The notes under the pieces: model-generated | Databases searched by the model: none | Told to the model about the DNA's origin: nothing | The model's input: only the letters and a program-made list of their open reading frames with translations | NCBI RefSeq assembly: GCF_009769165.1 | Contig: NZ_CP043476.1 | Coordinates: forward strand, 1,116,001-1,180,000 | Reading direction: 5' to 3' | Source of the DNA: Xanthomonas hyacinthi | Lineage (GTDB): Bacteria; Pseudomonadota; Gammaproteobacteria; Xanthomonadales; Xanthomonadaceae | DNA: 64,000 bases | Position numbers and translations under genes: made by a program | Shown here: one piece after another, positions 1-11,085 of the stretch | Numbering within the stretch: the stretch's first letter is position 1 | Layout: every line of letters begins with the position of its first letter

Positions 1-38
1 GACTGCATCCCCGCCCGGCAAGCCCTGGCGCTTCGCTT

Positions 39-63
39 GTCGCGACTGAACTCGCTCCCGCAA
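39..63. repeat. Half copy of the dispersed TGTGGGAGCGACTTCAGTCGC repeat
   Basis: The stretch matches the right arm of the hairpin repeat found complete at 27412-27481 and 58743-58812, with a few mismatches. The first 127 bases hold no gene that I can support; they are the region downstream of def. Confidence 0.6.
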
Positions 64-127
64 GGAGCGGCAGCGCCTGGCGGAAACCGGTCGCGCAGAT
101 ACGGCGAGAACCGCGCGGCCTTCGGCG

Positions 128-643
128 CTACAGCGCGTAGGACAGCACGTCCTCGAAGCCGAACTTGCCGAAGTCGCGGATCCGCGACGGGTACAGCCGC
201 CCGATCAGGTGGTCGTGCTCGTGCTGCACCACCCGCGCATGGAAGCCCTCGGCCTCGCACACCACCGCGCTGCCGTCCGGGTCCAGGCCGCGGTAGCGGA
301 TGTGCCGGTAGCGCGGAATCACCGCGCGCAGTCCGGGAATGGACAGGCAGCCTTCCCAGCCGTCCTCCAGTTCGTCGGACAACGGCTCGAACTGCACGTT
401 GGCCAGCGCGGTGCGCGGTACCGCCGGCGCCTCGGGATAGCGCGCATTGCTGTCGAAGCCGAACACCATCAGCTGCAGGTCCACCGCGATCTGCGGCGCG
501 GCCAGGCCGACGCCGCGCGCGGCGTCCATGGTCTCGAACATGTCGGCGACCAAGGCGTGCAGCTGCGCGCTACCGAAGTTGCCGACCGGCTGCGCAAGGC
601 GCAGCAGGCGCGGGTCGCCCATGCGGATGATGTCGCGGATCAT
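128..643 (-). CDS. def: Peptide deformylase
   Basis: Removes the N-terminal formyl group from nascent proteins in the cytoplasm; a metal-dependent hydrolase. All three family motifs are visible in the 171-residue product: motif 1 GVGLAAPQ, motif 2 EGCLSIPG containing the metal-ligand Cys, and motif 3 QHEHDHLIG with the HExxH-type metal site. The frame stays open for 43 codons further upstream, but the ATG at 643 is preferred because AGGAG lies just before it and the protein then begins [13 protein letters not shown], as typical deformylases do. It is transcribed away from the cellulose cluster and has no operon partner here. Xanthomonads usually carry more than one def gene; which paralogue this is cannot be decided from the window. 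Confidence 0.95.
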   Translation of the reverse strand: MIRDIIRMGDPRLLRLAQPVGNFGSAQLHALVADMFETMDAARGVGLAAPQIAVDLQLMVFGFDSNARYPEAPAVPRTALANVQFEPLSDELEDGWEGCLSIPGLRAVIPRYRHIRYRGLDPDGSAVVCEAEGFHARVVQHEHDHLIGRLYPSRIRDFGKFGFEDVLSYAL

Positions 644-747
644 GCCCTGCTCCTGTGGCCGAATGCCGCCCCGATTATCCGCCGAGCGGCGCGCGCCTGC
701 AGCGTTGCCGGGCGTTGGTGCGACGGCAAGCGTTCCGGCTGCGGAGG

Positions 748-774
748 GCGTCGGGGCTGAAGCCCCTCCCACAG
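748..774. repeat. Short dispersed repeat with GGGGCTGAAGCCCC hairpin
   Basis: The segment GGGGCTGAAGCCCCTCCCACAG between def and bcsC is a diverged half copy of the same repeat family seen elsewhere in the window. It lies downstream of the bcsC stop and could form a small hairpin. Confidence 0.5.
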
Positions 775-818
775 TGCACCCAGCCCGGCAACCGCAAGCG
801 CCCCAACTATCCCCTGCC

Positions 819-3800
819 CTACTCGCCCATGAACGGCGAGGCCAGCACCTGCGGGCGACGGCCGAGGCCGGCGCCGAGCCGGTCGAGCACGAAGCGCACG
901 TAGAGGTTGGTGCTGAACTGGTTGTAGTCGCGGGCGTTGTTGAAGATCAGCCGCCCGCCCAGGAACAGCTGCGGGGCCAGCTGCCACTCGGCCGCGCCGG
1001 CGAGGTTGTAGGACACGCCGGTCTTGCTCTGCCCGGCATAGACCGGCGCAGTGTAGGTGTCCACCAGGCCCAGCAGCGCGGCCAGCGATGCCGCGTCGTA
1101 GGCGTCCTGCTGCATCTGCGCGCTGGTCGGGAAGTAGTTGCTGTCGTCGCTGCGGAAATGCTGCACGCCGACGCTGGCGTCCACGCTCCAGTTGACCTTG
1201 CGCCCGGACGAACGCCCGCTCCAGTGCACCGGGAAACCGAGGTCGACATAATCCTGCGGGCTGAAGTAGCCGCCCTGGCCGTAGGTGTAGCCGCTCAGGT
1301 TCTTGTCGTACTGCATCGCGGTCAGGTTGAGGCCGGCGGTCAGCGACTGGTTCTCGGTTTCCAGCGCGTGCACGTACACGCCCAGGTCCACCTGGCGGTG
1401 GTCGTTGTCGGCGACGTTGTGGCCGACCAGGCGATCGGCGGTCAGGTTGGCGTAGCCGCCGAGCAGGCCGTTGTCGAGCGTGGCCGACAGGCGCACGCCG
1501 TTGCTGGTCACGCCGCCCCAGCGCAGCCCGGCGCGGCCGTCGTCGACGCCGGCGAAGGACAGCAGGCTGTCGCTGACCGCGCGCCGGAACGCCTGGCCCG
1601 AGTAGGTCAGGTTCTCGCCGATCTGGCCGCGGTAGCCGACGCCGCCGACGATGCGCTGTTCGGGGAAGCCGATCGGGGTGCTGCCGAGGTCGGCCGCGAA
1701 GCCGCCGTGCTTGTATTTCACCGCCACGCCGACGCCGCTGGCGTCCTGGTCCATGCGCCGCGAGGCCGACCCATTGGCGGCCATCGTGTACAGCGCCTGG
1801 CTGAAGCCGGCCGGGGTCAGGCTGGCCGCGGTGCTGTTGGCGGCCAGCGCCTGGAAGCGGGCGATGTCGGCCGCGCTGAGGTCGGCGCTGCGCGAGGCGT
1901 CGCCGAGGATGGCGCTGGCCAGGGTGCTGATCGACACGTCCGCGGCGATGTTGCCGAGCAGGAACGCCGACAGCGGCTCGGCATACAGCGCCTGCAGGGC
2001 CGCGGCCTCGCGCTGCGCGTTGGTCAAGCTGGCGTCGGTGTCGTTGTACAGCTCGTTGTACAGGCCGGTGTTCACCGCATAGGTGCGCAGTGCGTTGCGG
2101 GTGGCGTTGCTGTCGCCCTCGGTGAGCAGCAGCTGGTACAGGTCGCTGCCGACCAGATCGTCGATCGGGGTGCGATCGGCGGCCAGCGCATCGCCCATCG
2201 CCGCGCTCGGGCCGGCGCCGAAGCGGCTGGCGGTGGAATAGGCGGTGTCGAGCGTGCCGGCGTCGAGCAGGGTCGGGGTGACGTCGACGCTGAGCTTGCC
2301 TTCGCCGACCGCGAATTCGCCGTGCAGCGGCACTTCCAGGTCGTTCAACTTGCCCAGTCCGGCCTCGCCGTCGCGCGCACGGTAGGTGGCGCCGGCGGCC
2401 AGGCTGTCGCTGTTCTCCGACTGCACTTCGCGCAGTTCGTCGAGCACGCTGCCGCTGCGCGCCGGATTGGCCAGCGCCTGCGCCTGGCGCGCGCTGCCGG
2501 TGGTGGCGACACGGTCGTCGGGATAGTAGGACGGGGCCACGCTGGCAGCTGCCGGCGCGCGCTGGCCCGGCACCGGTAGCGCCGCCAACTGCACACCGCC
2601 GGCAGCGCTGGCGCTGGCCGGCGGCGGCAGGTCGTCGCCGCCGCTGGCGTAGGTCGCGCCGGCGGCGGCCGGCATCGCCGGGAATGGGCCCGCACCGGCC
2701 GCGCCCGGCATCGCCGGGAGCGGAACCTGGCCGGCCGCGGCATAGGCCGGCGCCGGATAGCCGCCGCCGAGGCTGTCGGAGACCACCGCCGGACTACGCG
2801 GCATGCGTCCGCTCATGCCGGCGAACGGGTTCAGCGGGCGCCCGGCGCCGGCGAAGGACGCCGGACCGTTGGCGGCCGGCAGGCCGTTGTCGTGCTGGCC
2901 GGCCTCGCGCGCCTGCGCCGCCAGCGCGGCGCGGAAATAGCTTTCGGCCTTGCGGCTCTTGCCGGCGCTGCGGTACACGCGGCCGGCGGCGCTCAACACC
3001 GCCGGCGACTCCGGCGCTTTCGCCAGTGCGCGCTGCAGGTAGTCCTCGGCGCTGCCGAGGTCGCGCAGCGCGGCGGCGGTGTTGGCCGCGGCGATCAGCG
3101 TGTCCAGGTCGTCGGGCGATTGCTGCAGCTGCTGCTGGTACAGCACCAGCGCCTGGCGCTGGTCGCCGGCGCCGGCGTACAGCCGCGCCAGCGCCGCCAC
3201 CGCCTTGGGATCCTGGTTCTGCTGCGCCAGCAGCGGCGCCAGCGCGTCGTAGGCCGCTTCCAGGTTGCCCAGTTCGCGCAGCGCATCCACCTGACGCAGT
3301 GTGTAGCCGCTGCGCAGCGCCTGGTAGCGGCGCTGCTGCTCGGCGTTCATGTCGGTGTCGCGCAACTGGCGCAGCGTCGCCGCCAGTTCGGCGTCCTGCT
3401 GCGCGCGCAGCAGCACGCTGGCGTACTGCAGCCGCGCCTCGGTGTTCGGGTTCTGCGCGACCAGGCGCTGCGCCAGGGTCAGCGCGCGCTGGTTGCTGCC
3501 GATGTCGGCGTAGGCGCCGGCCATCGACGCCAGCAGCGCCGGTTGTTCCAGCGCGCCGCCGAGCGCGGCCTCGGTGCGCGCCAGCAGCAGCTGCGCCTCG
3601 CCGGCGCGGCCCTGCTGTTGCAGCAGCCGCGCCTGCGCAGCCTGCTGCTCGACCCAGGCGGTGTTGCGCAGCGCACTCATTTCCGCGCTCCGCGCCGCGC
3701 TGGGGATGCGTTCCAGGCTGGCGTAGGCGCCGGCCCAGTCGCCGCGGTCCTGCGCCAGCAGCGCACTGGCGTACAGCGCCTCGGGCATGTCGCCGTGCAC

Positions 3801-5360
3801 CGCGAGCAGGCCGTCCATCACGCTGCGCGCCTGGTCCGGGCGCCCGGCCTGCTGGTACAGCCGCGCCAGGTCCAGCCGCACCCACGGATCGGCCGGACGC
3901 TCGACCATCGCCGCTTCCAGTTCGCCCTGCGCGGACACCGTGTCGCCGGCCTCCAGCGCCTGCTTGGCGCGGGCGCGCTGCACGTTGGAGCGCAGCGTGG
4001 CTTCGCCGCCGGCCTTCTCGCGCTGCGCCGGGCTGAGCCTGGCGAACAATGCGCTGGCCTCGTCGGCACGGCCCTGGCGGCTGTACAGGCCGATCAGGCC
4101 CTGCAGCGCGCCGGCATTGTCGGCGCCCAGCGCCAACGCCTGGCGATAGCTGCGTTCGGCCGCGGCCGCATCGCTGGCCGCCTGCAGGTCGCCGAGCAGC
4201 ACGTAGCCGGTGGCTTCGTTGGGCTGCAGTTTCAGCGCTTGCTGGGTCAGCCGCAGCGCCTCGTCGCTGTCGCCGCGGCCGCGCGCGGCCTGCGCCTGCT
4301 GCAGTTGCAGCCAGTAGCGCGCGCTGTCCAGCGCCGAACGCCATTTGCCGTTGCCGGCCGCGGCCGGGCGCAGCAGTTCCTGCGCCTCGCCGAAGCGCTG
4401 CTGGCGCAGGCGCACCGAGCCCAGGCCGCCGAGCGCGTCGGCATCGCGCGGACGCGCGCGCAGCACCTGGGTGAAGCGCTGCTCGGCCACCGCGAGATTG
4501 CCCGCGTTGAGCGCCTTGAACGCCTCGCCGAGCTGTTCGCCGGCCGGATCGCCGGCCTGCGCGGCACGCTGCTCGCCCAGCTTGGTGGCCTTGGCGGCAA
4601 CCTCGGCATCGTTCGGATTGGCCGCCAGGAACGCCTGGTACAGCGGCGCGTCGGCGCTGCCGGCATTGAGCCACAGCAGCGCCTGGCGCCAGGCGGCGCG
4701 GGCCGGGCCGCCGACATCGGGGCGCTTGCTCATCGCGCCGAGCTGGGCGATGCCTTCGCGCCGCGACGGTTCGCGGTAGGTCAGCACCTGCGCCAGCGCC
4801 AGCGCGACGGCGCTGTTGTTGGGCTGCGCGGCGGCCAGGCGGCGCAGGCCATCGCGGGCGCCGTCCCAGCCCTGCGGGGTGCCGGCCAGGGCCTGGTAGT
4901 ACTCCAGCGCCAGGTGGTCCGGCGGCGCCTTGCCGTCGAACAGCGCCTGGTACTCGCGCACCGCTTCCACGTAGCGTCCGGCCGAGGCGGCGCGGCGCGC
5001 GTTGCGCAGGTTGACGCTGTCGCCGCTGCCGCCGATCGCCTGGCTCAGGCGCTGCGTCTGCGGCGCCTGCGGATGCGTCTTCTGCAACTGCTGCAGGCGC
5101 TTGCGCGCCTCGCTCTGGCGGCCTTGCGCCAGGTCGATCTGGGCCAGGCCGAGCAGCGCATCGGGCTGGTTCGGGTCGACCCGCAGCAGCTTGCGCCAAG
5201 TATCGGCGGCCAGGTCGTCGCGGCCCTGGTCGTGCCAGTAGTTGCCCTGGCCGACCAGTTGCTGGGTGGCGTTGCCGGTCTGCGCGTGCGCGGTGCCGGC
5301 GAGCAGGCACAGGTCGATCATGCCGGCCAGGCAGAGAGGCTTGAGTTTCATGCGGAACAT
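819..5360 (-). CDS. bcsC: Cellulose synthase outer-membrane export subunit BcsC
   Basis: Periplasmic TPR scaffold and outer-membrane pore for cellulose export. The 1513-residue protein starts [20 protein letters not shown] with a signal peptide ending in AHAQ. A very long alpha-helical region of repeated TPR-like units follows (about residues 30-830). Then comes an Ala/Pro/Gly-rich linker (about 840-1000) and a C-terminal part rich in alternating residues that corresponds to the BcsC beta-barrel domain. The start at 5360 has GGAG about ten bases upstream. It is the last gene of the bcs operon and overlaps the end of bcsZ by 13 bases, which implies translational coupling. Length fits the longer xanthomonad BcsC proteins. 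Confidence 0.95.
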   Translation of the reverse strand: MFRMKLKPLCLAGMIDLCLLAGTAHAQTGNATQQLVGQGNYWHDQGRDDLAADTWRKLLRVDPNQPDALLGLAQIDLAQGRQSEARKRLQQLQKTHPQAPQTQRLSQAIGGSGDSVNLRNARRAASAGRYVEAVREYQALFDGKAPPDHLALEYYQALAGTPQGWDGARDGLRRLAAAQPNNSAVALALAQVLTYREPSRREGIAQLGAMSKRPDVGGPARAAWRQALLWLNAGSADAPLYQAFLAANPNDAEVAAKATKLGEQRAAQAGDPAGEQLGEAFKALNAGNLAVAEQRFTQVLRARPRDADALGGLGSVRLRQQRFGEAQELLRPAAAGNGKWRSALDSARYWLQLQQAQAARGRGDSDEALRLTQQALKLQPNEATGYVLLGDLQAASDAAAAERSYRQALALGADNAGALQGLIGLYSRQGRADEASALFARLSPAQREKAGGEATLRSNVQRARAKQALEAGDTVSAQGELEAAMVERPADPWVRLDLARLYQQAGRPDQARSVMDGLLAVHGDMPEALYASALLAQDRGDWAGAYASLERIPSAARSAEMSALRNTAWVEQQAAQARLLQQQGRAGEAQLLLARTEAALGGALEQPALLASMAGAYADIGSNQRALTLAQRLVAQNPNTEARLQYASVLLRAQQDAELAATLRQLRDTDMNAEQQRRYQALRSGYTLRQVDALRELGNLEAAYDALAPLLAQQNQDPKAVAALARLYAGAGDQRQALVLYQQQLQQSPDDLDTLIAAANTAAALRDLGSAEDYLQRALAKAPESPAVLSAAGRVYRSAGKSRKAESYFRAALAAQAREAGQHDNGLPAANGPASFAGAGRPLNPFAGMSGRMPRSPAVVSDSLGGGYPAPAYAAAGQVPLPAMPGAAGAGPFPAMPAAAGATYASGGDDLPPPASASAAGGVQLAALPVPGQRAPAAASVAPSYYPDDRVATTGSARQAQALANPARSGSVLDELREVQSENSDSLAAGATYRARDGEAGLGKLNDLEVPLHGEFAVGEGKLSVDVTPTLLDAGTLDTAYSTASRFGAGPSAAMGDALAADRTPIDDLVGSDLYQLLLTEGDSNATRNALRTYAVNTGLYNELYNDTDASLTNAQREAAALQALYAEPLSAFLLGNIAADVSISTLASAILGDASRSADLSAADIARFQALAANSTAASLTPAGFSQALYTMAANGSASRRMDQDASGVGVAVKYKHGGFAADLGSTPIGFPEQRIVGGVGYRGQIGENLTYSGQAFRRAVSDSLLSFAGVDDGRAGLRWGGVTSNGVRLSATLDNGLLGGYANLTADRLVGHNVADNDHRQVDLGVYVHALETENQSLTAGLNLTAMQYDKNLSGYTYGQGGYFSPQDYVDLGFPVHWSGRSSGRKVNWSVDASVGVQHFRSDDSNYFPTSAQMQQDAYDAASLAALLGLVDTYTAPVYAGQSKTGVSYNLAGAAEWQLAPQLFLGGRLIFNNARDYNQFSTNLYVRFVLDRLGAGLGRRPQVLASPFMGE

Positions 5361-6505
5361 TGGGTTCTCCAGGCGGGCTGCAGCAGGCCGTCTGCGGAAA
5401 AGCGATAGCGGTTATCGAGCCAGCCGCGCCCGAACAGGACCAGCACCCGATCGTAATAGGGAAGTTTCGCCGCGGCGGCATCGCCGGGCGCGGGAATCTG
5501 TTGCGCCTGCGCCTTCAGCAGCAGCGGCTGGCGCAGCGCGCTCAGGTACGGCAGCAGCGCGGCGGCGAAGCCGGGCGGCGCGGTGCCGCTGCCGACGCCC
5601 AGGCGCGTGTCCACCTTCTCGCTGAAATGGCCCTGCGCCTGCAGCTGTTGCAGCGGACCGGACAGGTCCTCGAGCAGCGCCTTGCGCAGCGGCTCGCCGG
5701 CATCGAGCATGCCGGCCCACAGGTACACGCGGACCGCGTCGTAGCTGCCCAGCGCGCCCTTGCCCGGATCGACCGCGAACGCGCGGCCGTCCCAGCCGAT
5801 CCAGTCCGGGGCGAAACCGACCGGCGCGCTGTCGCGCAGCAGGCGTGCGCTGCGCTGCGCCAGCCCGGCCCACGGCCCTTTCGGATTGGCGGCGGCGAAA
5901 CGGCGCAGCAACTGGATCGGCAGGTAGCTGGGGTTGAGCGTCCAGCGCGGCGGCTTGGCGAAGCCCTTCATTGCCGGCAACAGCATGGCGCTGAAGCCGG
6001 GCAGCTCGGCCAGTTCGTGGCGCCTTACCAGCGCCAGCATCTGCATGCCGGCCTGGGTGTAGCCGGGCCGCTTCCACAGCCGCCCGGCCTCCAGCAGCGC
6101 ATAGGCGATCCACAGGTCGGCGTCGCTGGCGGTGTTGTCGTCGAGCACGCGCCAGCTGCCGTCGCCGGCGCGGCCCCACAGCCAGGCCGGCAGCACCTGT
6201 TGCGGACGGCCGCCGCTGAGGTTATGCCGGGTCCAGCCGAGCAGCCGGTCGAACAGCACCTGGTCGTTGGCCACCAGCGCGAAGAACAGCGCGTAGGACT
6301 GGCCTTCGGAGGTGCTGCGCTGATCGGGGTTGCTGAAATCGATCACCCGTCCGTTGGCGTCGATGTGCTTGGCGACGAAGCCGCTCCACTCACGCCATGG
6401 CGCACAGGCCGCCGCCGCGGCCGGCGTTGCCGGCAGCAGCGCCGCCGCGCCCGCGGCGAGCACGCCGCCGAGCACGCGGCGGCGCTGGCGCGCGTGCGCG
6501 GTCAT
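5348..6505 (-). CDS. bcsZ: Periplasmic endo-1,4-beta-glucanase BcsZ (GH8 family)
   Basis: Cellulase of the cellulose-synthesis operon, thought to trim or edit nascent glucan in the periplasm. The 385-residue protein has an N-terminal RQRRRVLGG stretch and a hydrophobic Ala-rich segment, so it is exported, possibly by the Tat route. GH8 hallmarks are present: STSEGQSYALFF containing the acid/base Glu, and NTASDADLWIAYALLEAG with the Asp equivalent to the second catalytic residue. The ATG at 6505 overlaps the bcsB stop (ATGA), and the gene's 3' end overlaps bcsC. The open frame continues further upstream, but that part is a shadow of bcsB. Confidence 0.95.
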   Translation of the reverse strand: MTAHARQRRRVLGGVLAAGAAALLPATPAAAAACAPWREWSGFVAKHIDANGRVIDFSNPDQRSTSEGQSYALFFALVANDQVLFDRLLGWTRHNLSGGRPQQVLPAWLWGRAGDGSWRVLDDNTASDADLWIAYALLEAGRLWKRPGYTQAGMQMLALVRRHELAELPGFSAMLLPAMKGFAKPPRWTLNPSYLPIQLLRRFAAANPKGPWAGLAQRSARLLRDSAPVGFAPDWIGWDGRAFAVDPGKGALGSYDAVRVYLWAGMLDAGEPLRKALLEDLSGPLQQLQAQGHFSEKVDTRLGVGSGTAPPGFAAALLPYLSALRQPLLLKAQAQQIPAPGDAAAAKLPYYDRVLVLFGRGWLDNRYRFSADGLLQPAWRTQCSA

Positions 6506-8838
6506 TGCCCTTCCCGCAACCGTTGCGCCGAATGCCGGCGCAGCACCACGCGTGCGGCCAGCGCCAGCAGCAGGCTCAGCACCACCACCGCCAGGCCGAG
6601 CAGCAGCGGATGCTGCGCGAAGTACCAGCGCGCCCAGGTCGGCAGCGGCAGGTGGCCGACGTAATAGGCCTGGTTGCCGGCCAGGCTGCGGATCTTGCCC
6701 TGCTGCAGCAACACCACGCTGCCCTGGAAATCCTTCAGCGTGGCCGGCTCGAACCAGGCGTCGAACAACTGGCCGACGCTGGCCGGGTCCTCGGCCAGCA
6801 GCGCGACCACGCTGCGCCCGGGCTTGAGCGGCGACTCGAAGCCCATCAGCACCACGTCGCCCGGGGCCGGCTTCACCGCCACTTCGGCGGTGGTCGGCAG
6901 ATCGGTGCGGCGCGCGTCGAAGGACAGGAAGCCGGGCAGCTTGTCCAGCACCCAGTCGCTCATCGAGAAGCGCCGGCCGCTGGCGCCGTCGCCGATCGGC
7001 AGATGCTCGCTCCAGCGCTGGAACAGCGGCTGCGAGCGCGAGGAGCCGAACACCAGCAGGTCGCTGTCGGCGTGCTGGTCCACTTCGCCGGCATGGATCA
7101 GGGTCGCGCGCAGCGCCGGGTAGCCGGTGGACGCGCCGAGCTTGCCGAGCAGGGTCAGCAGGTTGGACACGTCCTGGTCGCTGGCCTCGTCCGGCACCAC
7201 GATGGTGGATTCGGACAGGTCGGCCAGGCGCGTGAACGGATAGCCGGCATTGCCGAACGCGGCCAGGTTCGGCATCGCCATGTAGTGGTGGAACGAACGC
7301 AGGTCCACGCTCGAGTCGGCGTCGATCGCGCCGGACACGTCGGGGAAGGTGTTCTTGCATTCACCGGCCTGCGGGCGGTCGAAGAAGAAGTGGAAGCGCA
7401 GCTGGCTGTTGGCCGAGAACGGACCGGTCGGCAGCAGCAGCTTCTGCTCCACCGGCATCGCGCCCTTGGCCTTGAGGTCGTGCCACCACTGCAGCGGCAG
7501 CGATTCGGCGTAGGGGCGCCCGCTCAGCGGCAGGGTGGTGACGAAGGCATCGTTGATGCTGACGTTGAGCGCGGACTTGTTGCGCACGTCCGGCACCGTG
7601 TAGCGGTAGCGCAGGTTGACCGGGATGCCGTCGCGCTGCCACACGAACAGGTCCGGCGGCAGCTGCAGGCCGACCCGGATCAGGTCCGGATGGTAGCCGC
7701 TGACATTGAGCTGCGAGGTCTGCGCGACCAGGTCGGCGAAGCGCACCGGGGCGTCGCTGGAGATCCAGTTCGGCGCGTCGTAGGGCTTGCGCGGCTGCGC
7801 CTGCGTGAGTTCGCCGATCCTGGCCACGGCGCCGTTGAACGGCGTGCCCAGCGCCAGCGCGGTGGCGGCCTGCTGCAGGTCGGCGTCGTTGCGGCCGAGC
7901 ACCAGCAGCAGCTTGCCGGCCGGATCGCGCGGGTTGGACACTACCGCCAGGGTCGGGCCGGCGATCTCGCCCAGGCCGTTCTGCGCGGTGGCCAGTTCGG
8001 CCGGCAGCGTGTTCGCGGTGGCGAACAGCACCGCGTTGCCGGTCGCCGGCACGTCGCCGATGGAGACGTTGAACAGCGCGCCGCGGTAGCCGGCCTGCGC
8101 GCCGAACCACGAGGACACGATGCCGGCGCTGCGCAGCGTGGCCAGGTCCGGACGCTGCGGGAACACGAACGGCAGTTCCAGCCGGCGCGTGTCGCGCTTG
8201 TCGTAGAACGGCACCGGCAGCAGCGCCAGGTCGTTGGCCAGCACCAGCGGCGTGGTGCGCAGCGACAGCCGCGTGGCCGGGTCGATGTTCGCCCACAGGC
8301 TGGTGTGGTCGGGGTCCTCGCACTCGCGGGTGTAGTGCCCGATCAGCTGCAGGTTGAGCTGGTTGTAGTCGCCGACCAGGCGCGGATCGATCGGCACGTC
8401 GCTTTGCTGCAGCTTGCCGGCGTTCTCGCGGCTCACCGGCAGGGTCGCCACGGTGACGCCGTTGACGGTGACCTTCAGGTGCGACAGTTCCGGCAGCAGC
8501 GCCGGCGAGTAGCTGTAGCTCAGGTGCAGCGTCGCCGCCTCGACCACCTCGTCGGTGCGCGCGCTGAACGCCACCCCGGCGCTGCCCTGGATGCCGCGCA
8601 GGGTGATCTCGTAGTCCATGCCCAGCTGCTTCAGCGTCGCCGACCGCTCCTGCACGCCCAGCGTCGGCGCGGCGGCAGTGCCGGTTGCGGCCGGCGCCGC
8701 CGGGGCGGCGGGAAGCGCGGGCTCCTGCGCCAGCGCCAGGCCGGACAGGATGGTGAGGCAGCACGCAGCCAAGGCAGGTAGGCGCATCGAGGGCAACCGG
8801 AAGAAAGAGGGAAGAAAAACAGAAAAGACGCGGCTCAC
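6502..8838 (-). CDS. bcsB: Cellulose synthase periplasmic subunit BcsB
   Basis: Periplasmic carbohydrate-binding partner of BcsA, anchored by a C-terminal transmembrane helix. The 778-residue product has a signal sequence (hydrophobic core around LPALAACCLTILSGLALAQ) and long beta-rich regions. Near residues 745-770 it has a hydrophobic anchor (LLLGLAVVVLSLLLALAARV) followed by Arg residues, as expected for BcsB. I use the GTG at 8838: it overlaps the bcsA stop as GTGA and has GAGGAA nine bases upstream. An alternative ATG at 8787 would give a more conventional signal peptide but lacks a good Shine-Dalgarno. Third structural gene of the cellulose operon. Confidence 0.94.
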   Translation of the reverse strand: MSRVFSVFLPSFFRLPSMRLPALAACCLTILSGLALAQEPALPAAPAAPAATGTAAAPTLGVQERSATLKQLGMDYEITLRGIQGSAGVAFSARTDEVVEAATLHLSYSYSPALLPELSHLKVTVNGVTVATLPVSRENAGKLQQSDVPIDPRLVGDYNQLNLQLIGHYTRECEDPDHTSLWANIDPATRLSLRTTPLVLANDLALLPVPFYDKRDTRRLELPFVFPQRPDLATLRSAGIVSSWFGAQAGYRGALFNVSIGDVPATGNAVLFATANTLPAELATAQNGLGEIAGPTLAVVSNPRDPAGKLLLVLGRNDADLQQAATALALGTPFNGAVARIGELTQAQPRKPYDAPNWISSDAPVRFADLVAQTSQLNVSGYHPDLIRVGLQLPPDLFVWQRDGIPVNLRYRYTVPDVRNKSALNVSINDAFVTTLPLSGRPYAESLPLQWWHDLKAKGAMPVEQKLLLPTGPFSANSQLRFHFFFDRPQAGECKNTFPDVSGAIDADSSVDLRSFHHYMAMPNLAAFGNAGYPFTRLADLSESTIVVPDEASDQDVSNLLTLLGKLGASTGYPALRATLIHAGEVDQHADSDLLVFGSSRSQPLFQRWSEHLPIGDGASGRRFSMSDWVLDKLPGFLSFDARRTDLPTTAEVAVKPAPGDVVLMGFESPLKPGRSVVALLAEDPASVGQLFDAWFEPATLKDFQGSVVLLQQGKIRSLAGNQAYYVGHLPLPTWARWYFAQHPLLLGLAVVVLSLLLALAARVVLRRHSAQRLREGQ

Positions 8839-10988
8839 GGCGCGGATTCCTCGCCGGCCGGACGCGCCGGACGGAAGCCGCTACGTACGCTGTCGCCGAT
8901 GTGCTGGCCCAGGCGCTTGAAGCCGCGCATGCTCGCCGCGAACACCTGGCCCAGCGATTTCCAGAACTTGTCGCGGTCGTGGCGGCCCCACTGCGACACC
9001 CAGATGTCGGCGCGGGCGAAGGTGCAGGCGACCAGCCAGCGCTCCTGCTCGATCGACATGGCGCGGAACTGCACGCTGATGTGCCCGTCGCGGTCGTGGC
9101 GCACGATCGCCGGCAGGCGCTTTTCGACGTTGCGGTGCGACAGCGCCACCTCCACCAGCGCATCCGGTTCCACCGGCACCGCCTCGATCAGGCGCAGCGC
9201 CATGCCGCCGGTGGAGAAGTTGACGCTGCGGCAGGCGATCTCCTGGCCGTCCGGCAGGTACAGCGTGGCCGGGATGTCCAGCGGCACCCGGTGCGAACGG
9301 CGCACCTGGCGCATCTCGCTGGCGGTGGCGATGGTGGCGCCGAGCAGCAGCACGTTGTAGACGGTCCAGACCAGGTTGAACCAGATCGTCTGCGCTTCGC
9401 CGGTGGCATCCACGTAGATCAGGCGCAGTACCCCGGCGGCCAGGCCGGCCAGGTTCAGCACCAGCAGGAACAGATAGGGCTTGGCGATCTGCCGGTCGAA
9501 ATAGCTGCGCGTGACCAGGCCGCCCTTGGGGGTGACGTTGAACGTGCCGAGCTTGGGATTGAACAGCGCCACCAGGGTCGGACGCAGGATGTACCAGGCC
9601 AGCGTGGTCTCGTAGACCTCGTTCCACAGCAGATGGCGGAACTTGCCCTGGGTGCGCAGGTTGGTCAGGTTGGCCTGCAGGATGTGCGGCAGCGCGTAGG
9701 CCAGGATCATCAGCGCCGAGGCGTGGATCACGTGCGCGCCGAAGAACAGGTAGGCCAGCGGCGCGGTCAGGTAGATGATGCGCGGCAGCCCGTAGAAGAA
9801 GTGCAGCATCGCGTTGGCGTAGCACAGTCGCTGCGACAGACGCAGGCCCTTGCCGAGCAGCGGGTTGTCCAGGCGCGCGATCTGCGCCATGCCGCGCGCC
9901 CAGCGGATGCGCTGGGCGACGTGGCCGGACAGGCTCTCGGTGGCCAGGCCGGCGGCCTGCGGCACGGTCAGATAAGCGCTGCGGTAGCCGTGCCGGTGCA
10001 GCTTCAGCGCGGTGTGCGCATCCTCGGTGACGGTTTCCACCGCCACCCCGCCCACTTCCTCCAGCGGCTTGCGCTTGATCACCGCGCACGAGCCGCAGAA
10101 GAAGGTGGCGTCCCACTGGTCGTTGCCGTCCTGCAGCAGGCCGTAGAACAGTTCGCCCTCGTTGGGCACCTTGCCGTGGTTGCCGAGGTTGCGCTCGAAC
10201 GGATCGGCGGAGAAGAAGTAGTGCGGCATCTGCACCACCGCCAGCATGCGGTCGCGCAGGAACCAGCCCATCGCCACCTGCAGGAACGAGCGGGTCGGGA
10301 TGTGGTCGCAGTCGAAGATCGCCACGTACTCGCCGCTGGACTTCTTCAACGCGGCGTTGATGTTGCCGGCCTTGGCGTGGAAGTTGTTGGTGCGGGTGAC
10401 GTAGTGGATGCCGGCCTGCACGCAGAACGCGCGGAACTCGTCGCGGCGGCCGTCGTCGAGCAGATAGATGTTGAGCTTGTCCGCCGGCCAGTCCATCACG
10501 CTGGCGGCCAGGATGGTGGAGCGCACCACCGACAGCGGCTCGTTGTAGGTGGGAATGAACAGGTCCACCGTCGGCCATTGGCGCTGGTCGGCGGGCAACG
10601 GCACCGGGCGCCGGTTCAGCGGCCACAGCACCTGGAAATAGCCCAGCACCAGGATCGTGAAGGCATACACCTCGGCCAGCAGCAGGCACAGGCCGAGGCT
10701 GAGATCGACCACGCTGCCCACCCCCATGGTCTGGGTGATGCGCCACCAGATGTAGCGCGAGGACATCGCCAGCGACAGCGCCATCATCACCAGCACGGCG
10801 AGCCGGCTGCCGCTGCGGCGCAGCAGCATCGCCGCGGCGAACACCACCAGCGAGAACAGCAGCTGCTGCGGCACGTCCATCGGAATGGCGACCACGAACA
10901 CCAACAACAAGGCGCCCAGCGCCCACAGCGACCAGGTGGCCAATGTGTGCATGGGTTGACCGGTACGCGATGCGGACGCAGCGCTCAT
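8835..10988 (-). CDS. bcsA: Cellulose synthase catalytic subunit BcsA (UDP-forming, PilZ domain)
   Basis: Inner-membrane processive GT2 that polymerises UDP-glucose into beta-1,4-glucan and translocates it; activated by c-di-GMP. In the 717-residue protein the catalytic motifs are DDG (178-180), DCD (226-228), TED (321-323) and QRIRW (359-363). Transmembrane segments lie before and after the GT domain. The C-terminal PilZ domain keeps both c-di-GMP motifs: RRSHR (563-567, RxxxR) and NFSTGG (590-595, [D/N]xSxxG). Because those residues are intact, the enzyme is expected to respond to c-di-GMP. The start MSAASASRTGQPMHT lies 97 bases after the bcsP-like gene; the 3' end overlaps bcsB by four bases. 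Confidence 0.97.
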   Translation of the reverse strand: MSAASASRTGQPMHTLATWSLWALGALLLVFVVAIPMDVPQQLLFSLVVFAAAMLLRRSGSRLAVLVMMALSLAMSSRYIWWRITQTMGVGSVVDLSLGLCLLLAEVYAFTILVLGYFQVLWPLNRRPVPLPADQRQWPTVDLFIPTYNEPLSVVRSTILAASVMDWPADKLNIYLLDDGRRDEFRAFCVQAGIHYVTRTNNFHAKAGNINAALKKSSGEYVAIFDCDHIPTRSFLQVAMGWFLRDRMLAVVQMPHYFFSADPFERNLGNHGKVPNEGELFYGLLQDGNDQWDATFFCGSCAVIKRKPLEEVGGVAVETVTEDAHTALKLHRHGYRSAYLTVPQAAGLATESLSGHVAQRIRWARGMAQIARLDNPLLGKGLRLSQRLCYANAMLHFFYGLPRIIYLTAPLAYLFFGAHVIHASALMILAYALPHILQANLTNLRTQGKFRHLLWNEVYETTLAWYILRPTLVALFNPKLGTFNVTPKGGLVTRSYFDRQIAKPYLFLLVLNLAGLAAGVLRLIYVDATGEAQTIWFNLVWTVYNVLLLGATIATASEMRQVRRSHRVPLDIPATLYLPDGQEIACRSVNFSTGGMALRLIEAVPVEPDALVEVALSHRNVEKRLPAIVRHDRDGHISVQFRAMSIEQERWLVACTFARADIWVSQWGRHDRDKFWKSLGQVFAASMRGFKRLGQHIGDSVRSGFRPARPAGEESAP

Positions 10989-11085
10989 CAGCGATTCCTA
11001 ACGAAAGGGGGGAGAAGCCGGCGCGCGGTTTCCCCTCCGCGCGGCAACAGGACGACGAGGCGCGGCGCCAGCGGCCGCGCACGGC

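Noticed and set aside
447..2579. Long plus-strand open frame of 710 codons opposite bcsC
   Set aside because: It is a GC-codon shadow of bcsC with His/Gln/Val-rich composition and no recognisable domain. The same applies to long frames opposite bcsB (6397-8781), bcsA (8901-11108) and the receptor gene (23492-26497).
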